Shown here: positions 7,611-16,794 of the stretch, piece after piece | Position numbering within the stretch: the first letter of the stretch is position 1 | Layout of the letters: each line of letters opens with the position of its first letter | Assembly (NCBI RefSeq): GCF_003121625.1 | Contig: NZ_QDDJ01000003.1 | Coordinates: 124,001 to 188,000 of the forward strand | Source: Ornithinimicrobium cavernae | Lineage (GTDB): Bacteria > Actinomycetota > Actinomycetes > Actinomycetales > Dermatophilaceae | DNA length: 64,000 bases | Direction of reading: 5' to 3' | Notes under the pieces: generated by a model | The model's input: only the letters and a program-made list of their open reading frames with translations | Told to the model about the DNA's origin: nothing | The model's database searches: none | Program-made: the position numbers and the translations under genes

Positions 7611-8816
7611 TCAGCTTGCCTCCTGCCCGGCACGGCTCCTGTCGTGCACGAGGGGCTCGGAGGGCTCGCTGATGGACAGCCCCTGCCGGGTCACGATGAG
7701 GTAGGTGCCGCGCACCAGCAACGGGATACCGAAGACCGCGATCATGGCATAGGCCATGGCGGTGTAACCCGTGGCGATGAGGTCGATGATGCCCACCTGG
7801 GCCAGGAGCAGTGCCAGCAGCAGGGTGACCACGGAGATCGCGCCGGCCGTCGCGCGGCTCATCGGCCTGCGGTCGGCGTCCACGAGGCTCTGGTCGACCC
7901 GCGCGACCAGGGCGTAGATCATCCCGGTCGCCGTCTCGATCAGGGTCCAGCCGACCACGATGCCGAAGACGACGATGACCCACAGCGCCTCGGTGCTGAG
8001 CATCTCCAGCCACGGCACGGACGCGTCGAAGATGCCGGCGTCCGGGTAGAAACCCATCAGGGCGAAGTAGGTGAGGAACCACGGGACCGTCATCAGCAGA
8101 CCGGCGACGATGCCGGCCACGACGGTGTGGCGCAGGCGGGTCTGCCGCCGGACCGTGAACAGGGCGGCCGGGTAGACCGCGAGGTTGTAGCCGACGTAGA
8201 GGATGCCCGACCAGAGCACGGCCCACACCGAGACGTTCGGGTGCAGCGAGTGGTCGCCGGAGCTGAGCGTCGCGGTGATGGCGTCCCAGTTCTCGCTGAT
8301 GATCAGGACGGCGAACAGGATGTAGCCGGCGTACAGGGCGGCGGTGCCGACGCTCTTGAAGCGCTCGATCAGACCCTCGCCGTAGAAGTTGAGCAGACCC
8401 ACGATGACGATCATGATCCCGACGCCCAGCCAGTAGTTGAAGCCGAGGGTCTCCTGCAGGATCTCACCGGTGGCTGCGGCCATGATCGCGATGATCAGGA
8501 TCGCCAGCAGGATGTAGACGATGTCGAACAGCCAGTAGAGCGGGCCGATCAGCTTCTGCAGCAGCGTGCGGTAGTCGAAGGCCTGGAAGCGGCGCGCGAT
8601 CTCGAACATCAGGAAGGCCATCAGCCCGAAGCCGATGATGATCGCCACCCCGGCGATCCACCCCAGGGCGCCGTACTTGGCGCCGAACTCGACGATCTCG
8701 CGGCCGGTGGCGTAGCCACCGCCGATCAGGACCGACTGCAGGATGACTCCGGGCAGGAGCAGCCGGCCGTAGGGGCCGTTGAAGAAACCTTCTCTCGGGG
8801 CAGCCTGTTCGGCCAT
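7611..8816 (-). CDS. YkvI-like membrane transporter (APC superfamily)
   Basis: 401 residues with about ten to eleven membrane helices. The first helix region carries IGGGYATGREIVEFGAKYG, the unwound-helix motif seen in YkvI-type and other APC-superfamily carriers. ATG at 8816 has GAGGAGG 5 bp upstream; the frame extends a further 66 bp upstream without a better start. Substrate is not known for this family; amino acids or other small organic cations are the usual guess. It stands alone between the tRNA genes and the PHP gene. Confidence 0.82.
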   Translation of the reverse strand: MAEQAAPREGFFNGPYGRLLLPGVILQSVLIGGGYATGREIVEFGAKYGALGWIAGVAIIIGFGLMAFLMFEIARRFQAFDYRTLLQKLIGPLYWLFDIVYILLAILIIAIMAAATGEILQETLGFNYWLGVGIMIVIVGLLNFYGEGLIERFKSVGTAALYAGYILFAVLIISENWDAITATLSSGDHSLHPNVSVWAVLWSGILYVGYNLAVYPAALFTVRRQTRLRHTVVAGIVAGLLMTVPWFLTYFALMGFYPDAGIFDASVPWLEMLSTEALWVIVVFGIVVGWTLIETATGMIYALVARVDQSLVDADRRPMSRATAGAISVVTLLLALLLAQVGIIDLIATGYTAMAYAMIAVFGIPLLVRGTYLIVTRQGLSISEPSEPLVHDRSRAGQEAS

Positions 8817-8906
8817 CGGGACCTCCTCGTCTCCAGCCCCAAGGTAGCCATGTCCGTCAGAAGAGCCAAGGACCCACGCCACCTCGGCGGGCCGTGTGCG
8901 GGCCGG

Positions 8907-9935
8907 TCAGGTGGTGGGGGAGGCCCAGTCCAGCAGCTGCTCCAGCGGCCACGTGTTGACGATCCGCTCCACCGGGACGCCCAACCGCTCGGCCCGCTCC
9001 GCGCCGTAGGCCTGGAAGTCCAGCTGACCGGGGGCGTGGGCGTCGGTGTTGAGCGCGAACAGGCAGCCGCTCTCGATCGCCAGGGTCAGCAGGTCGTCCG
9101 GTGGGTCGCTGCGCTCGGGCCGGCTGTTGATCTCGACCGCGGTGTCGTGCTCCGCGCAGGCCTCGAACACGGCCACGGCGTCGAACGAGCTCTGGGGCCG
9201 CTTGCCCCGGTCGCCGGTGATGAGTCTCCCCGTGCAGTGGCCGAGCACGTTGGTGTGCGGGTTGCGGACGGCGGCCACCATCCGGCGGGTCATCGCGGCC
9301 GAGTCCATCTTCAGCTTGCTGTGCACCGAGGCCACGCGGACCTCGAGACGGTCGAGCAGCTCCACGGTCTGGTCCAGCGTGCCGTCGTCGAGGATGTCGA
9401 CCTCGATCGCCTTGAGCAGCCGGAAGCCGGGGCCGACGGCCTTGTTGACCGCGTCGACGACCTTCAGCTGCTGGGTCAGCCGGGCGGCGGTGAGCCCGTT
9501 GGCGACCGTCAGCCGGGGGGAGTGGTCGGTCAGGGCCAGGTAGTCGTGACCGAGCTCCATCGCGGTCGCGACCATCTCCTGGATCGGCGAGCCCCCGTCG
9601 GACCAGTCCGAGTGGCTGTGCAGGTCACCGCGCAGGTGCGTGCGCAGTTCCTCCCCGCCATTGACCAGCGGACCGCCCACCTCCGCATCGAGGTCGGCCA
9701 GCTTCGTCGGGACCCGGCCCGCGACGGCCTCCTCGACCACCGCTGCGGTGGAGGGCCCGATGCCGTCCAGCTGCTTGAGCGTTCCGCTGCGCACCCGCTC
9801 GTGCACCTCGGCCTCCGGGATCGCCAGCAGCGTGTTGGCCGCCTGACGATAGGCCTTGACGCGATAGGTCGAGGCGCGGCTGCGCTCCAGCAGGAAGGCG
9901 ATCCGTCGCAGGGCATCCACCGGCTCGATGGTCAT
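8907..9935 (-). CDS. PHP-domain phosphoesterase with helix-hairpin-helix N-terminus (PolX-like, no polymerase)
   Basis: 342 residues. Residues 1-100 resemble the DNA polymerase beta 8-kDa/helix-hairpin-helix region (TYRVKAYRQAANTLL and KQLDGIGPSTAAVVEEA). The PHP domain starts near 105 with the metal-binding motifs DLHSHSDWSDGG and ALTDHSP, and later shows VASVHSKL, LGHCTGR and NTDAH. Family X PolX proteins join a polymerase core to such a PHP exonuclease, but here the palm and fingers are absent. Such stand-alone forms are common in actinobacteria. A role in DNA end processing is an inference. ATG at 9935 was chosen because upstream sequence belongs to the divergent gene. Confidence 0.82.
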   Translation of the reverse strand: MTIEPVDALRRIAFLLERSRASTYRVKAYRQAANTLLAIPEAEVHERVRSGTLKQLDGIGPSTAAVVEEAVAGRVPTKLADLDAEVGGPLVNGGEELRTHLRGDLHSHSDWSDGGSPIQEMVATAMELGHDYLALTDHSPRLTVANGLTAARLTQQLKVVDAVNKAVGPGFRLLKAIEVDILDDGTLDQTVELLDRLEVRVASVHSKLKMDSAAMTRRMVAAVRNPHTNVLGHCTGRLITGDRGKRPQSSFDAVAVFEACAEHDTAVEINSRPERSDPPDDLLTLAIESGCLFALNTDAHAPGQLDFQAYGAERAERLGVPVERIVNTWPLEQLLDWASPTT

Positions 9936-9981
9936 GGCCCGACGGTAGTTGACCGGCGCCCGCACGGCATACGCTCGGCTG

Positions 9982-10428
9982 GTGACCGGACCCCAGCTGC
10001 GCGTCGCCACCTTCGCCGACCTGACCGCCCGTCAGCTGCACGACCTGCTGCGGCTGCGGGTGGACGTCTTCGTGGTCGAGCAGGAGTGTGCCTACCCCGA
10101 GCTCGACGGGCGGGACACGGAGCCGGGCACCGAACACCTGTGGGTCGAGGTCGACGGCGCGGTCGCGGCCTGCGTGCGGGTCCTGGAGGGGGACGGGTGC
10201 GCCATCATCGGCCGCGTGGCGACCGCCCAGGGACACCGGGGGCACGGCTACGCCGCCGATCTGGTCCGCTTGGCACTGGACAGGATCGGCAACCGGCGCA
10301 CCGTGATCGGTGCGCAGACCTACCTCGAGGGCTGGTACGCACGGTTCGGTTTCGTGCGCTCGGGACCGGACTACGTGGAGGACGGCATCCCGCACCTGCC
10401 GATGGTGCGTGAAGCACCCGGGGCCTGA
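9982..10428 (+). CDS. ElaA-like GNAT N-acetyltransferase
   Basis: 148 residues from GTG 9982; a TTG at 9949 in the same frame would add 11. The pattern LHDLLRLRVDVFVVEQECAY near the N-terminus followed by DTEPGTEHLW, and the acetyl-CoA loop in RGHGYAADLV, are typical of the ElaA branch of GNATs. The ending YARFGFVRSGPDYVEDGIPH is the usual ElaA C-terminus. There is no Shine-Dalgarno, and a TACGCT hexamer about 11 bp upstream could be the -10 of a leaderless transcript. Divergent from the PHP gene with a 46-bp gap. Substrate unknown. Confidence 0.85.
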   Translation: MTGPQLRVATFADLTARQLHDLLRLRVDVFVVEQECAYPELDGRDTEPGTEHLWVEVDGAVAACVRVLEGDGCAIIGRVATAQGHRGHGYAADLVRLALDRIGNRRTVIGAQTYLEGWYARFGFVRSGPDYVEDGIPHLPMVREAPGA

Positions 10429-10467
10429 TCCTCGGCGCCGCGTCGCGCTGGCGGACCCTCGCCCCCG

Positions 10468-10968
10468 CTAGGGGTGCGCCCGGTGACGCAGCGGCGCGAT
10501 CCACGGCTCACCGAAGATGAGCTGCGTGCGGCAGTGGGCGACCTGCGGCAGGGCCAGGAGCCGGTCGATGATGAGCGTCTGCAGCTCGGTGCTGTCGGCG
10601 ACGGCGACGTGGAGCAGGTAGTCCTCGGTGCCACTGACGTTGTAGACGGCGAGCGTCTCGGGGAGCGCGAGCGCCTTGCTGACGAAGTCGGTCGCGGTGT
10701 CGCGGGCGTGCGGGCGGATCTGGATGCCCAGGAACGCCTGCTCCCCGCGACCGAGCAGGCTGGGGCGCACGTGCGCCCGGGTCGCCACGATCGTGCCGTT
10801 GCGACGCATCCGCCGGATGCGCTCCAGGCAGGTGCTGGGAGCGACACCGACGCGGGCTGCGATGTCCTTGTTCGGGATCGTCGCATCCACCTGCAGAAGC
10901 TCCAGGATCGCCCAGTCGACCGAATCCAGTTCGGGAGTACGACCTGATTTCCTCGAATGTTCGATCAT
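10468..10968 (-). CDS. Lrp/AsnC family transcriptional regulator
   Basis: 166 residues. An N-terminal helix-turn-helix (about 17-60, LDSVDWAILELLQVDATIPNKD style with APSTCLERIRRM as recognition helix) is followed by the RAM ligand-binding domain (about 75-155). These octameric regulators sense amino acids. It is divergent from a LysE-type exporter gene with only 66 bp between the starts, the usual arrangement for a regulator that switches on export of the amino acid it senses. Confidence 0.92.
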   Translation of the reverse strand: MIEHSRKSGRTPELDSVDWAILELLQVDATIPNKDIAARVGVAPSTCLERIRRMRRNGTIVATRAHVRPSLLGRGEQAFLGIQIRPHARDTATDFVSKALALPETLAVYNVSGTEDYLLHVAVADSTELQTLIIDRLLALPQVAHCRTQLIFGEPWIAPLRHRAHP

Positions 10969-11034
10969 CCCCTCAGGCTACAGAACTCTCCCCTTACGGT
11001 GGCTCCTCGGTCGGATCGGCACGGAGGAGACACA

Positions 11035-11658
11035 GTGGGCATGGAGTCGTGGCTGGCGTTCGTCGCGGCGCTCGTCGTGGCACTGGCGGTCCCCGGTCCC
11101 GACCTCGTCCTGGTGGTGCAGTCCTCGACCCGGGGTGTGCGGGAGGGGGTCTCCACCGCCGCCGGGGTCGTCACCGGGTTGACGGTGCATGCGGTGCTCG
11201 CGGTCGTCGGAGCGACCGCCCTGGTGATGTCGGTCCCCAGCGCGCTCAGCGTGGTGCGCCTCCTCGGTGCCGCAGTGCTCCTGTGGATGGGGGCCAGCAT
11301 GCTCCGCTCGTCCGCCGAGGCCACGGCCACGGCGTCGGCCTCGGGCCCCGCTCTGCACGGCGGCTACGCCCGCGGCCTGGTCACCAACGTCACGAACCCG
11401 AAGGCCCTGTTGTTCTTCGCGGCGATCCTGCCCCAGTTCATCGGCATCGGCGAGGGGGCAGGGCTCCGCACGGTGGCCCTGTGCGCGACCGTCGTGGTGG
11501 GGAGCGAGCTCTGGTGGTCGGGCACGATCGCCCTGGTGCACCTGCTCGGCCTCCAGCGGTCGCCGGCGGCCGATCGCGTCATCAGCCTGGTCGGGGGCGC
11601 CTCGTTGCTCCTCATCGGTGCCGGACTGCTCGCCTCGACCGTCCTGGATCGGATCTGA
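11035..11658 (+). CDS. LysE/RhtB family amino-acid exporter
   Basis: 207 residues with about six membrane helices. The N-terminal motif VALAVPGPDLVLVVQSSTRG and the later TNVTNPKALLFFAAILPQF are signatures of the LysE/RhtB family, which exports amino acids such as lysine, homoserine or branched-chain acids. GTG at 11035 is preferred because GGAGGAG ends 5 bp upstream; ATG 11041 lies 11 bp from it. Probably controlled by the divergent Lrp gene. Confidence 0.9.
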   Translation: MGMESWLAFVAALVVALAVPGPDLVLVVQSSTRGVREGVSTAAGVVTGLTVHAVLAVVGATALVMSVPSALSVVRLLGAAVLLWMGASMLRSSAEATATASASGPALHGGYARGLVTNVTNPKALLFFAAILPQFIGIGEGAGLRTVALCATVVVGSELWWSGTIALVHLLGLQRSPAADRVISLVGGASLLLIGAGLLASTVLDRI

Positions 11659-11683
11659 CCGCCGTGCGCCGTGAGCGGCGCGA

Positions 11684-12403
11684 CTAGCCCGTCCTGCGTA
11701 GCGTGATGTCGCCGACCGAGGTGTGCACGTCGAGGAGATGTGACGCCCCCGGCTCCGAGCCCACCCGGTTCGTGACGCTGCCGATCGAGGTGTCGGTCTC
11801 GACGCGGTAGACCGTCCCGTCGTCGGGCACGCTGATCTCCACGTCACCGGTCGATGAGGTGACCCGGACCTCGCGCGGCGGGTCCACGAGGTCGAGGGAG
11901 ACATCACCGACGCTGGACCGTGCGGTCACCGTCTCGCTGCCGATCCCGGTCGCCGCGACGGTCCCCACGTCGGAGCTGATCGAGAGCGGCCCGGTGATCT
12001 CGATCACCGTGACGTCGCCGACCGCGCTGGTGACGTCCACGGCCGAGTCGTGGGGCACGACCAGGGACCACGAGACCGAGCAGTTGCTCCACCAGGAGTC
12101 GTGGCAGGTGTCGGAGATCGCCGCGCTGTCTCCGTCGACGAGGACCTCCGTATGCGGTGTGGTCAGGCCGGACCGGACGGTGGCCTGGGCGCTCGGGGTC
12201 TCGCCCGGGCCGGCGGCCCGCACCGTGACGTCACCGACCTCCCCGTCCAGGGTGAGCTGGCTCAGCCGGGTCGGTAGGGCGTGCCGGGTCTGGTCGGTGC
12301 CCTGGACGATCCTCCCCACAGCCGGCAGCGCGAGCGCCAGCACCAGGAGGACGGCGACAAGGCTCCCGGCGAGGAGGATCGCGCGCCTGGTCGAGGCAGT
12401 CAT
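11684..12403 (-). CDS. DUF4097-type beta-helix surface/secreted protein
   Basis: 239 residues. A membrane anchor or signal segment (about 8-28) is followed by a repetitive beta-strand region with recurring V-G-D-V and S-x-G-D-V units (EVGDVTVRA, SAVGDVTVIE, SSVGDVSLDL, TSVGDITLRR). This is the pattern of DUF4097 putative adhesin/beta-solenoid proteins. It overlaps the stop of the response regulator by 4 bp and is the third gene of that operon. Such proteins commonly travel with two-component systems. Function unknown. Confidence 0.8.
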   Translation of the reverse strand: MTASTRRAILLAGSLVAVLLVLALALPAVGRIVQGTDQTRHALPTRLSQLTLDGEVGDVTVRAAGPGETPSAQATVRSGLTTPHTEVLVDGDSAAISDTCHDSWWSNCSVSWSLVVPHDSAVDVTSAVGDVTVIEITGPLSISSDVGTVAATGIGSETVTARSSVGDVSLDLVDPPREVRVTSSTGDVEISVPDDGTVYRVETDTSIGSVTNRVGSEPGASHLLDVHTSVGDITLRRTG

Positions 12404-13071
12404 CAGGACTCCTTGGTCCGGTCGAGCCAGTGCAGGACGGCCAGCACCCTGCGGTGGTCCTGGTCCGTGGGCGGTAGGTCGAGCTTGGTGAAGATCGCGG
12501 ACACGTTCTTCTCCACGGCGCCCTCGCCGATGAACAGGGCCCGGGCGATCGCGGCGTTGGTGCGACCCTCGGCCATCAGCCCGAGGACCTCGCGCTCGCG
12601 CGGCGTGAGCCGGTCCAGCGGGTCGGCGTTGCGGGCGCGGGACAGCAGCTGCCTGACGACCTCGGGGTCCAGGACCGTGCCGCCGGCGGAGACCTCGCGC
12701 AGGGCGGCGATGAAGTCGGCCGTGTCGGCGACGCGGTCCTTGAGCAGGTAGCCGACCCCGGTGGCGCGGCTGGCGACGAGCTCGGTGGCGTACTGCTCCT
12801 CGACGTACTGGCTCAGCACGAGCACCGCGGTCGTGGGATACCGGTCCCGGACCTGGAGGGCCGCCCGGATCCCCTCCGAGGTGAACGTCGGGGGCATGCG
12901 GACATCCACCACGACGAGCCCGGGTCGGTGCCGCTCCACCGCCTCCAGGAAGGAGGCGGCATCGGGGCAGGCCTCCACGACGTGGAAGCCGCCCTCGGTG
13001 ATCAGGCGGACGAGCCCGTCGCGCAGCAGCGCGGAGTCCTCGGCCAGCACGACCTGCACGGGGGATGTCAT
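12403..13071 (-). CDS. NarL/FixJ-type response regulator
   Basis: 222 residues. The receiver domain has acidic pair E11/D12, phospho-acceptor D56 (VVVDVRMPP) and switch lysine in GYLLKDR. The LuxR helix-turn-helix is at about 155-210 (LTPREREVLGLMAEGRTNAAIA, EGAVEKNVSAIF). ATG at 13071 overlaps the kinase stop. It is encoded between its kinase and a DUF4097 protein and lies divergent from an MMPL exporter that may be its target. Confidence 0.92.
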   Translation of the reverse strand: MTSPVQVVLAEDSALLRDGLVRLITEGGFHVVEACPDAASFLEAVERHRPGLVVVDVRMPPTFTSEGIRAALQVRDRYPTTAVLVLSQYVEEQYATELVASRATGVGYLLKDRVADTADFIAALREVSAGGTVLDPEVVRQLLSRARNADPLDRLTPREREVLGLMAEGRTNAAIARALFIGEGAVEKNVSAIFTKLDLPPTDQDHRRVLAVLHWLDRTKES

Positions 13072-14402
13072 CGGGTCTCCTCGGTCGGGGTGGGAACGTG
13101 GCCGCTGCCCTGCGTGGACCGCACGGGCAGATGGATCAGGACGCCGGTCGGGCCGCCCGCCGGCGAGTCCAGCGCGATGGTGCCGTCGACGGAGATGACG
13201 CGCTGACGCAGGCCGACCAGCCCGGTCCCGAGACGGGGGTCGGCACCGCCGACCCCGTCGTCCCGGACCTCGATGACCAGCGCCGGCGGGACGAGCACCC
13301 GGTCGAGTCCGATCCGGACCCGGGCCCGGGTCGCGCGCGAGTGCTTGGCGATGTTGGTGAGCAGCTCGGAGACGCAGTAGTAGCCGATCGCCTCCGTGGT
13401 CGGGTCCAGCCGCCCGACGCCGGAAGCCTCCACGGTGACCGGCACGGCCGACCGGGCTGCGAGGGCGGAGACCGCGGCGTCCAGGCCACGGTCGGCGAGG
13501 ATCGGCGGGGTGATGCCGCGCGCCACGTGTCGCATCTCCACGATCGCCTCCTTGGAGGCCAGGTGTGCCTTGTCGAGCAGCTCCCGTGCCCCCTCGGGGT
13601 CGTGAGTGAGCCGCTCGCGGGCCATACCGAGGTCCATCGCGATGGCGACCAGCCGCTGCTGGGGTCCGTCGTGCAGGTCCCGTTCGATGCGGCGCCGCTC
13701 GGCCTCCACGGAGTCGACCGTCTCGGTCCGGGAGGTCGTCAGCGTCTCGACCCGCTCCGAGAGGTGGGCGATCTCCTCCTCGGGGTCCTGCCCCAACAGC
13801 GATCGCGCCAGCTGGGTGTCCACCAGGGTGACCTGCCGGGCCGCCAGTGGCACCAGGAGCAGCATGGCCAGGGCCACGAGCCACAGCACGGTCGACGCAC
13901 CGGTCGACTCCAGCGGCACGACGCCGAACAGACGCATCCCCTCGTCCCTGACCCGTCCGGCATACAGCGGGAGGGCCAGCACGGCGAGGCAGCTCGCCAG
14001 GACGCTGCTGACCAGCGAGCCGGTCAGCAGACCCCACAGGGCGTGCAGGCCGGAGTAGGCGGCGGCCCCGCGGTGCGCCCTGCTCATCCCCAGGGTGGTC
14101 ACCCAGGCGGGCTCGCCGGGGGACCCGCGGAGGGTGATCCGGCGTCCGGTGAACGCCTCCAGCAGGCCGAGCTGTGCCTTGGCGAACAGCAACGCCAGCC
14201 ACAGTGAGGGCCACAGCAGCAGGAACCCCGCGCCGAGGGCCACCAGCAGGACCGCGCCGAGGACGAGGCACACGGCGAGGACCAGAGCGACCAGTCCCGT
14301 CAGGAGGTTGAGCACCAGGAACGCGACGTGCTGCCAGCCCTGCAGCCACAGCCCGAGCAGACCGGGCCGGTGCAGCGCGAGGGGCGGGAGCACGGGGGAC
14401 AT
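13068..14402 (-). CDS. Sensor histidine kinase, HisKA_3 type
   Basis: 444 residues. Several membrane helices (about 25-75 and 115-200) form the sensor part; the N-terminal module resembles the putative sensor domain often placed in front of actinobacterial NarL-type kinases. Phospho-acceptor H244 lies in ERDLHDGPQQRL. The ATPase domain has VSELLTNIAKHSRA and VRDDGVGGADPRLGTGLVGL. It is the first gene of the kinase-regulator-DUF4097 operon. No ribosome binding site is evident before ATG 14402, so the message may be leaderless. Confidence 0.9.
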   Translation of the reverse strand: MSPVLPPLALHRPGLLGLWLQGWQHVAFLVLNLLTGLVALVLAVCLVLGAVLLVALGAGFLLLWPSLWLALLFAKAQLGLLEAFTGRRITLRGSPGEPAWVTTLGMSRAHRGAAAYSGLHALWGLLTGSLVSSVLASCLAVLALPLYAGRVRDEGMRLFGVVPLESTGASTVLWLVALAMLLLVPLAARQVTLVDTQLARSLLGQDPEEEIAHLSERVETLTTSRTETVDSVEAERRRIERDLHDGPQQRLVAIAMDLGMARERLTHDPEGARELLDKAHLASKEAIVEMRHVARGITPPILADRGLDAAVSALAARSAVPVTVEASGVGRLDPTTEAIGYYCVSELLTNIAKHSRATRARVRIGLDRVLVPPALVIEVRDDGVGGADPRLGTGLVGLRQRVISVDGTIALDSPAGGPTGVLIHLPVRSTQGSGHVPTPTEETR

Positions 14403-14462
14403 GCCACAACTCTAGGTTTGGGCGCCGGCGTGTGGCAGGCAGCTGACCACCGACCCGGGGGT

Positions 14463-14474
14463 GGGGTTAACCCC
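14463..14474. promoter_or_regulatory. 12-bp perfect palindrome GGGGTTAACCCC in divergent promoter region
   Basis: The palindrome lies midway between the starts of the histidine kinase (14402) and the MMPL exporter (14534). Its position, symmetry and AT-containing core in a GC-rich gap fit a dimeric regulator site, for example for the adjacent NarL-type response regulator. The binding protein is inferred from position only. Confidence 0.45.
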
Positions 14475-14533
14475 CCTGTCACTCGGGTGTCTGCGCCAGT
14501 GTGTCCGGGCCCGCCGGTCGGCAGCCTGGAGGC

Positions 14534-16768
14534 ATGACCACGAACCAGACCCACACCGTGCGGCGCCCGGGGGCGCCCGTCGACGCGGCGGAGAGCGCCG
14601 GCACCGTGCTGGAGGCGCCCGCCCACCGCCCAGATCAGTCCCGCAGCGCGGTCGCGCTGTGGTCCGTGCGCCACAAGTGGCTGGTCCTGATCACGTCCTT
14701 CGCTATCGTGCTCGGGGGCGTGGCTGCGATGGCCGGCATCGGCATCAGCACGCAGGGCCAGAACGACCAGCTCGTCGGGGACTCCGCGGCGGCGTTCGAG
14801 ATCCGTGACGCCGCTGACTTCGGCGAGGCGCCGACGGAGTTCATCATCGTGACGGACCCGGACGGACCGCTCGACCCGGCGCGCAGCGAGCAGCTCGCTG
14901 CCGAGCTGACCTCGGCGTATGAGGCGGCGCCCGGTGTGACCGCCGTCGGCCAACCCTTCCCCGGGGCTGACGGGAGCCTGGTGCTGCCGCTGGAGTTCGC
15001 CGAGGGCGAGGAGGGCGAGGCGCAGCAGGTCGCCCGCTCCGTCGAGATCACCAGTGAGCTGGGAGCGGCGCACCCCGACCTGACCGTCGGACAGTTCGGC
15101 GAGACCTCGCTGGACAACGAGGTCAACGGGGTGCTCGGGGATGACTTCCTGCGTGCCGAGATCTTCTCGATCCCGGTCACCCTGATCGTGCTGCTCCTGA
15201 CCTTCGGCGCCGTGGTGGCCGCGGGGGTGCCGCTCGTGCTCGGCATCGGGAGCGTCGCGGTAGCCCTGGGTGCCACCGCCATCGTCTCCAACGGCATCCT
15301 GCCCGTCGACCCCAACAGCCAGAGCCTGGTCCTGCTGATCGGCCTGGCCGTCGGCGTGGACTATGCGCTGTTCGTGCTGCGCCGAGCCCGGGAGGAACGG
15401 CACGCCGGAGCCACCGTCGAGGACTCGATCGCGATTGCCGGGGCGACCGCCGGCCGGGCCGTCGTCATCTCGGGTGTCACCGTCGTCATCGCCATGTCCG
15501 GGATGCTCGTGGCCGGCGGCCTGTTCACCTCCCTCGGGCTGGGCGCCATGCTGGTGGTCGGGGTCGCAGTGCTGGCCTCCGTCTTCGTGCTCCCCGCGAT
15601 CCTGGCCGTGCTGGGGGACAAGGTCGAGGCCCTGCGTCTCCCCTTCACCCGGCGCCGTGAGGCCCGCCGCGGGTCGGTCGACACCTTCTGGGGCCGGCTA
15701 GCCGGACGGGTGACCAGGCGCCCGGGGGTCGCCGCGGTCGTCGTCGGTGGCCTGCTGCTGGCGCTGGCCTTCCCGGCCCTCGGCATGAAGACCGCCATCG
15801 GCGGCGTCGAGACCCTCCCCAGGGACCTCAAGGCCGTGCAGGCCTCCCAGCAGTTCTCGGCCGCTGTCCCTGCGGAGTCCACGGTCCTGCAGGTCGTCGT
15901 CAGGGCGCCCGCCGAGTCGGCCGACCGGGTCGAGGCTGTGCTGCTGGGTGAGTCGGAGGACGCCACCGCGCTGGATCTCGTCTCGGCCACCGACGAGGAG
16001 GTCGTGCGGTCCACCGACAGTACGGTCAGCACCTGGAACATCGGCACCGAGATCACGGCCAGCGACGACCGGTTGCACGACGTCGTCGACGAGGTCCGGG
16101 CCCAGGTGATCCCCGACATCGAGGCCGGCCTGGCCGGCGTCGACGGTGTGGAGGTCCACCTCGGCGGTCAGGCTGCCGTGACCGATCTGACCGACTGGAT
16201 GGACCAGAAGCTGCCGTGGGTCGTGGGCTTCGTGCTGGTGCTCGCTCTTCTGGTGATGATGGTGTCGTTCGGCTCGCCCGCCCTCGCCATCGCCACCGTG
16301 GGTCTCAACCTCCTGTCGGTCGGGGCCGCCTACGGTGTCCTCGCGTTGGTCTTCGGCGGAACCTGGGCCGAGGGACTGCTCGGCTTCACCTCAACCGGTG
16401 CGATCGCGGCCTGGCTCCCGATGATGCTGTTCGTGCTGCTCTTCGGACTGTCGATGGATTACCACATCTTCGTCACCAGCCGGATTCGTGAAGCTCGTGA
16501 CAAGGGAGCCTCGGCCGCGGAGGCCATCCGGGTCGGCGTGGCCCGCTCGGCCGGTGTCGTCACCGCCGCAGCGGCCGTCATGGTCGGGGTCTTCTCGATC
16601 TTCGGCACCCTCTCGATCCTGGAGATGAAGCAGCTCGGCGTCGGCCTGGCCGTGGCGGTCCTGCTCGACGCGACCATCGTCCGCGGAGTCCTGCTCCCGG
16701 CCGTGTTCGCCCTCCTCGGCGACCGGGCCCACACCGGTCCGTCCTGGCTGCCGCGACTGCACCACTGA
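14534..16768 (+). CDS. MMPL/RND-type membrane exporter
   Basis: 744 residues. The layout is the RND duplication: one helix near residue 45, a large periplasmic loop, a helix cluster at about 205-360, a second helix near 405, a second loop, then helices to the end. The MMPL-type residues are seen in GLAVGVDYALFVLRRAREE and in FGLSMDYHIFVTSRIREARDKG. MMPL proteins export lipids, siderophores or drugs using the proton gradient. ATG 14534 has GGAGG only 1 bp upstream, so the true start or leader is uncertain. It is divergent from the two-component operon, which probably controls it. Confidence 0.88.
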   Translation: MTTNQTHTVRRPGAPVDAAESAGTVLEAPAHRPDQSRSAVALWSVRHKWLVLITSFAIVLGGVAAMAGIGISTQGQNDQLVGDSAAAFEIRDAADFGEAPTEFIIVTDPDGPLDPARSEQLAAELTSAYEAAPGVTAVGQPFPGADGSLVLPLEFAEGEEGEAQQVARSVEITSELGAAHPDLTVGQFGETSLDNEVNGVLGDDFLRAEIFSIPVTLIVLLLTFGAVVAAGVPLVLGIGSVAVALGATAIVSNGILPVDPNSQSLVLLIGLAVGVDYALFVLRRAREERHAGATVEDSIAIAGATAGRAVVISGVTVVIAMSGMLVAGGLFTSLGLGAMLVVGVAVLASVFVLPAILAVLGDKVEALRLPFTRRREARRGSVDTFWGRLAGRVTRRPGVAAVVVGGLLLALAFPALGMKTAIGGVETLPRDLKAVQASQQFSAAVPAESTVLQVVVRAPAESADRVEAVLLGESEDATALDLVSATDEEVVRSTDSTVSTWNIGTEITASDDRLHDVVDEVRAQVIPDIEAGLAGVDGVEVHLGGQAAVTDLTDWMDQKLPWVVGFVLVLALLVMMVSFGSPALAIATVGLNLLSVGAAYGVLALVFGGTWAEGLLGFTSTGAIAAWLPMMLFVLLFGLSMDYHIFVTSRIREARDKGASAAEAIRVGVARSAGVVTAAAAVMVGVFSIFGTLSILEMKQLGVGLAVAVLLDATIVRGVLLPAVFALLGDRAHTGPSWLPRLHH

Positions 16769-16794
16769 CCCTCGCCGGCACCGGGCAGGCGTGG

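Noticed and set aside
7644-10412. A 922-codon open frame on the plus strand
   Set aside because: It is antisense to the YkvI-like transporter and the PHP gene, both of which have family motifs. The translation is rich in D, H, R, Q and G with no domain.
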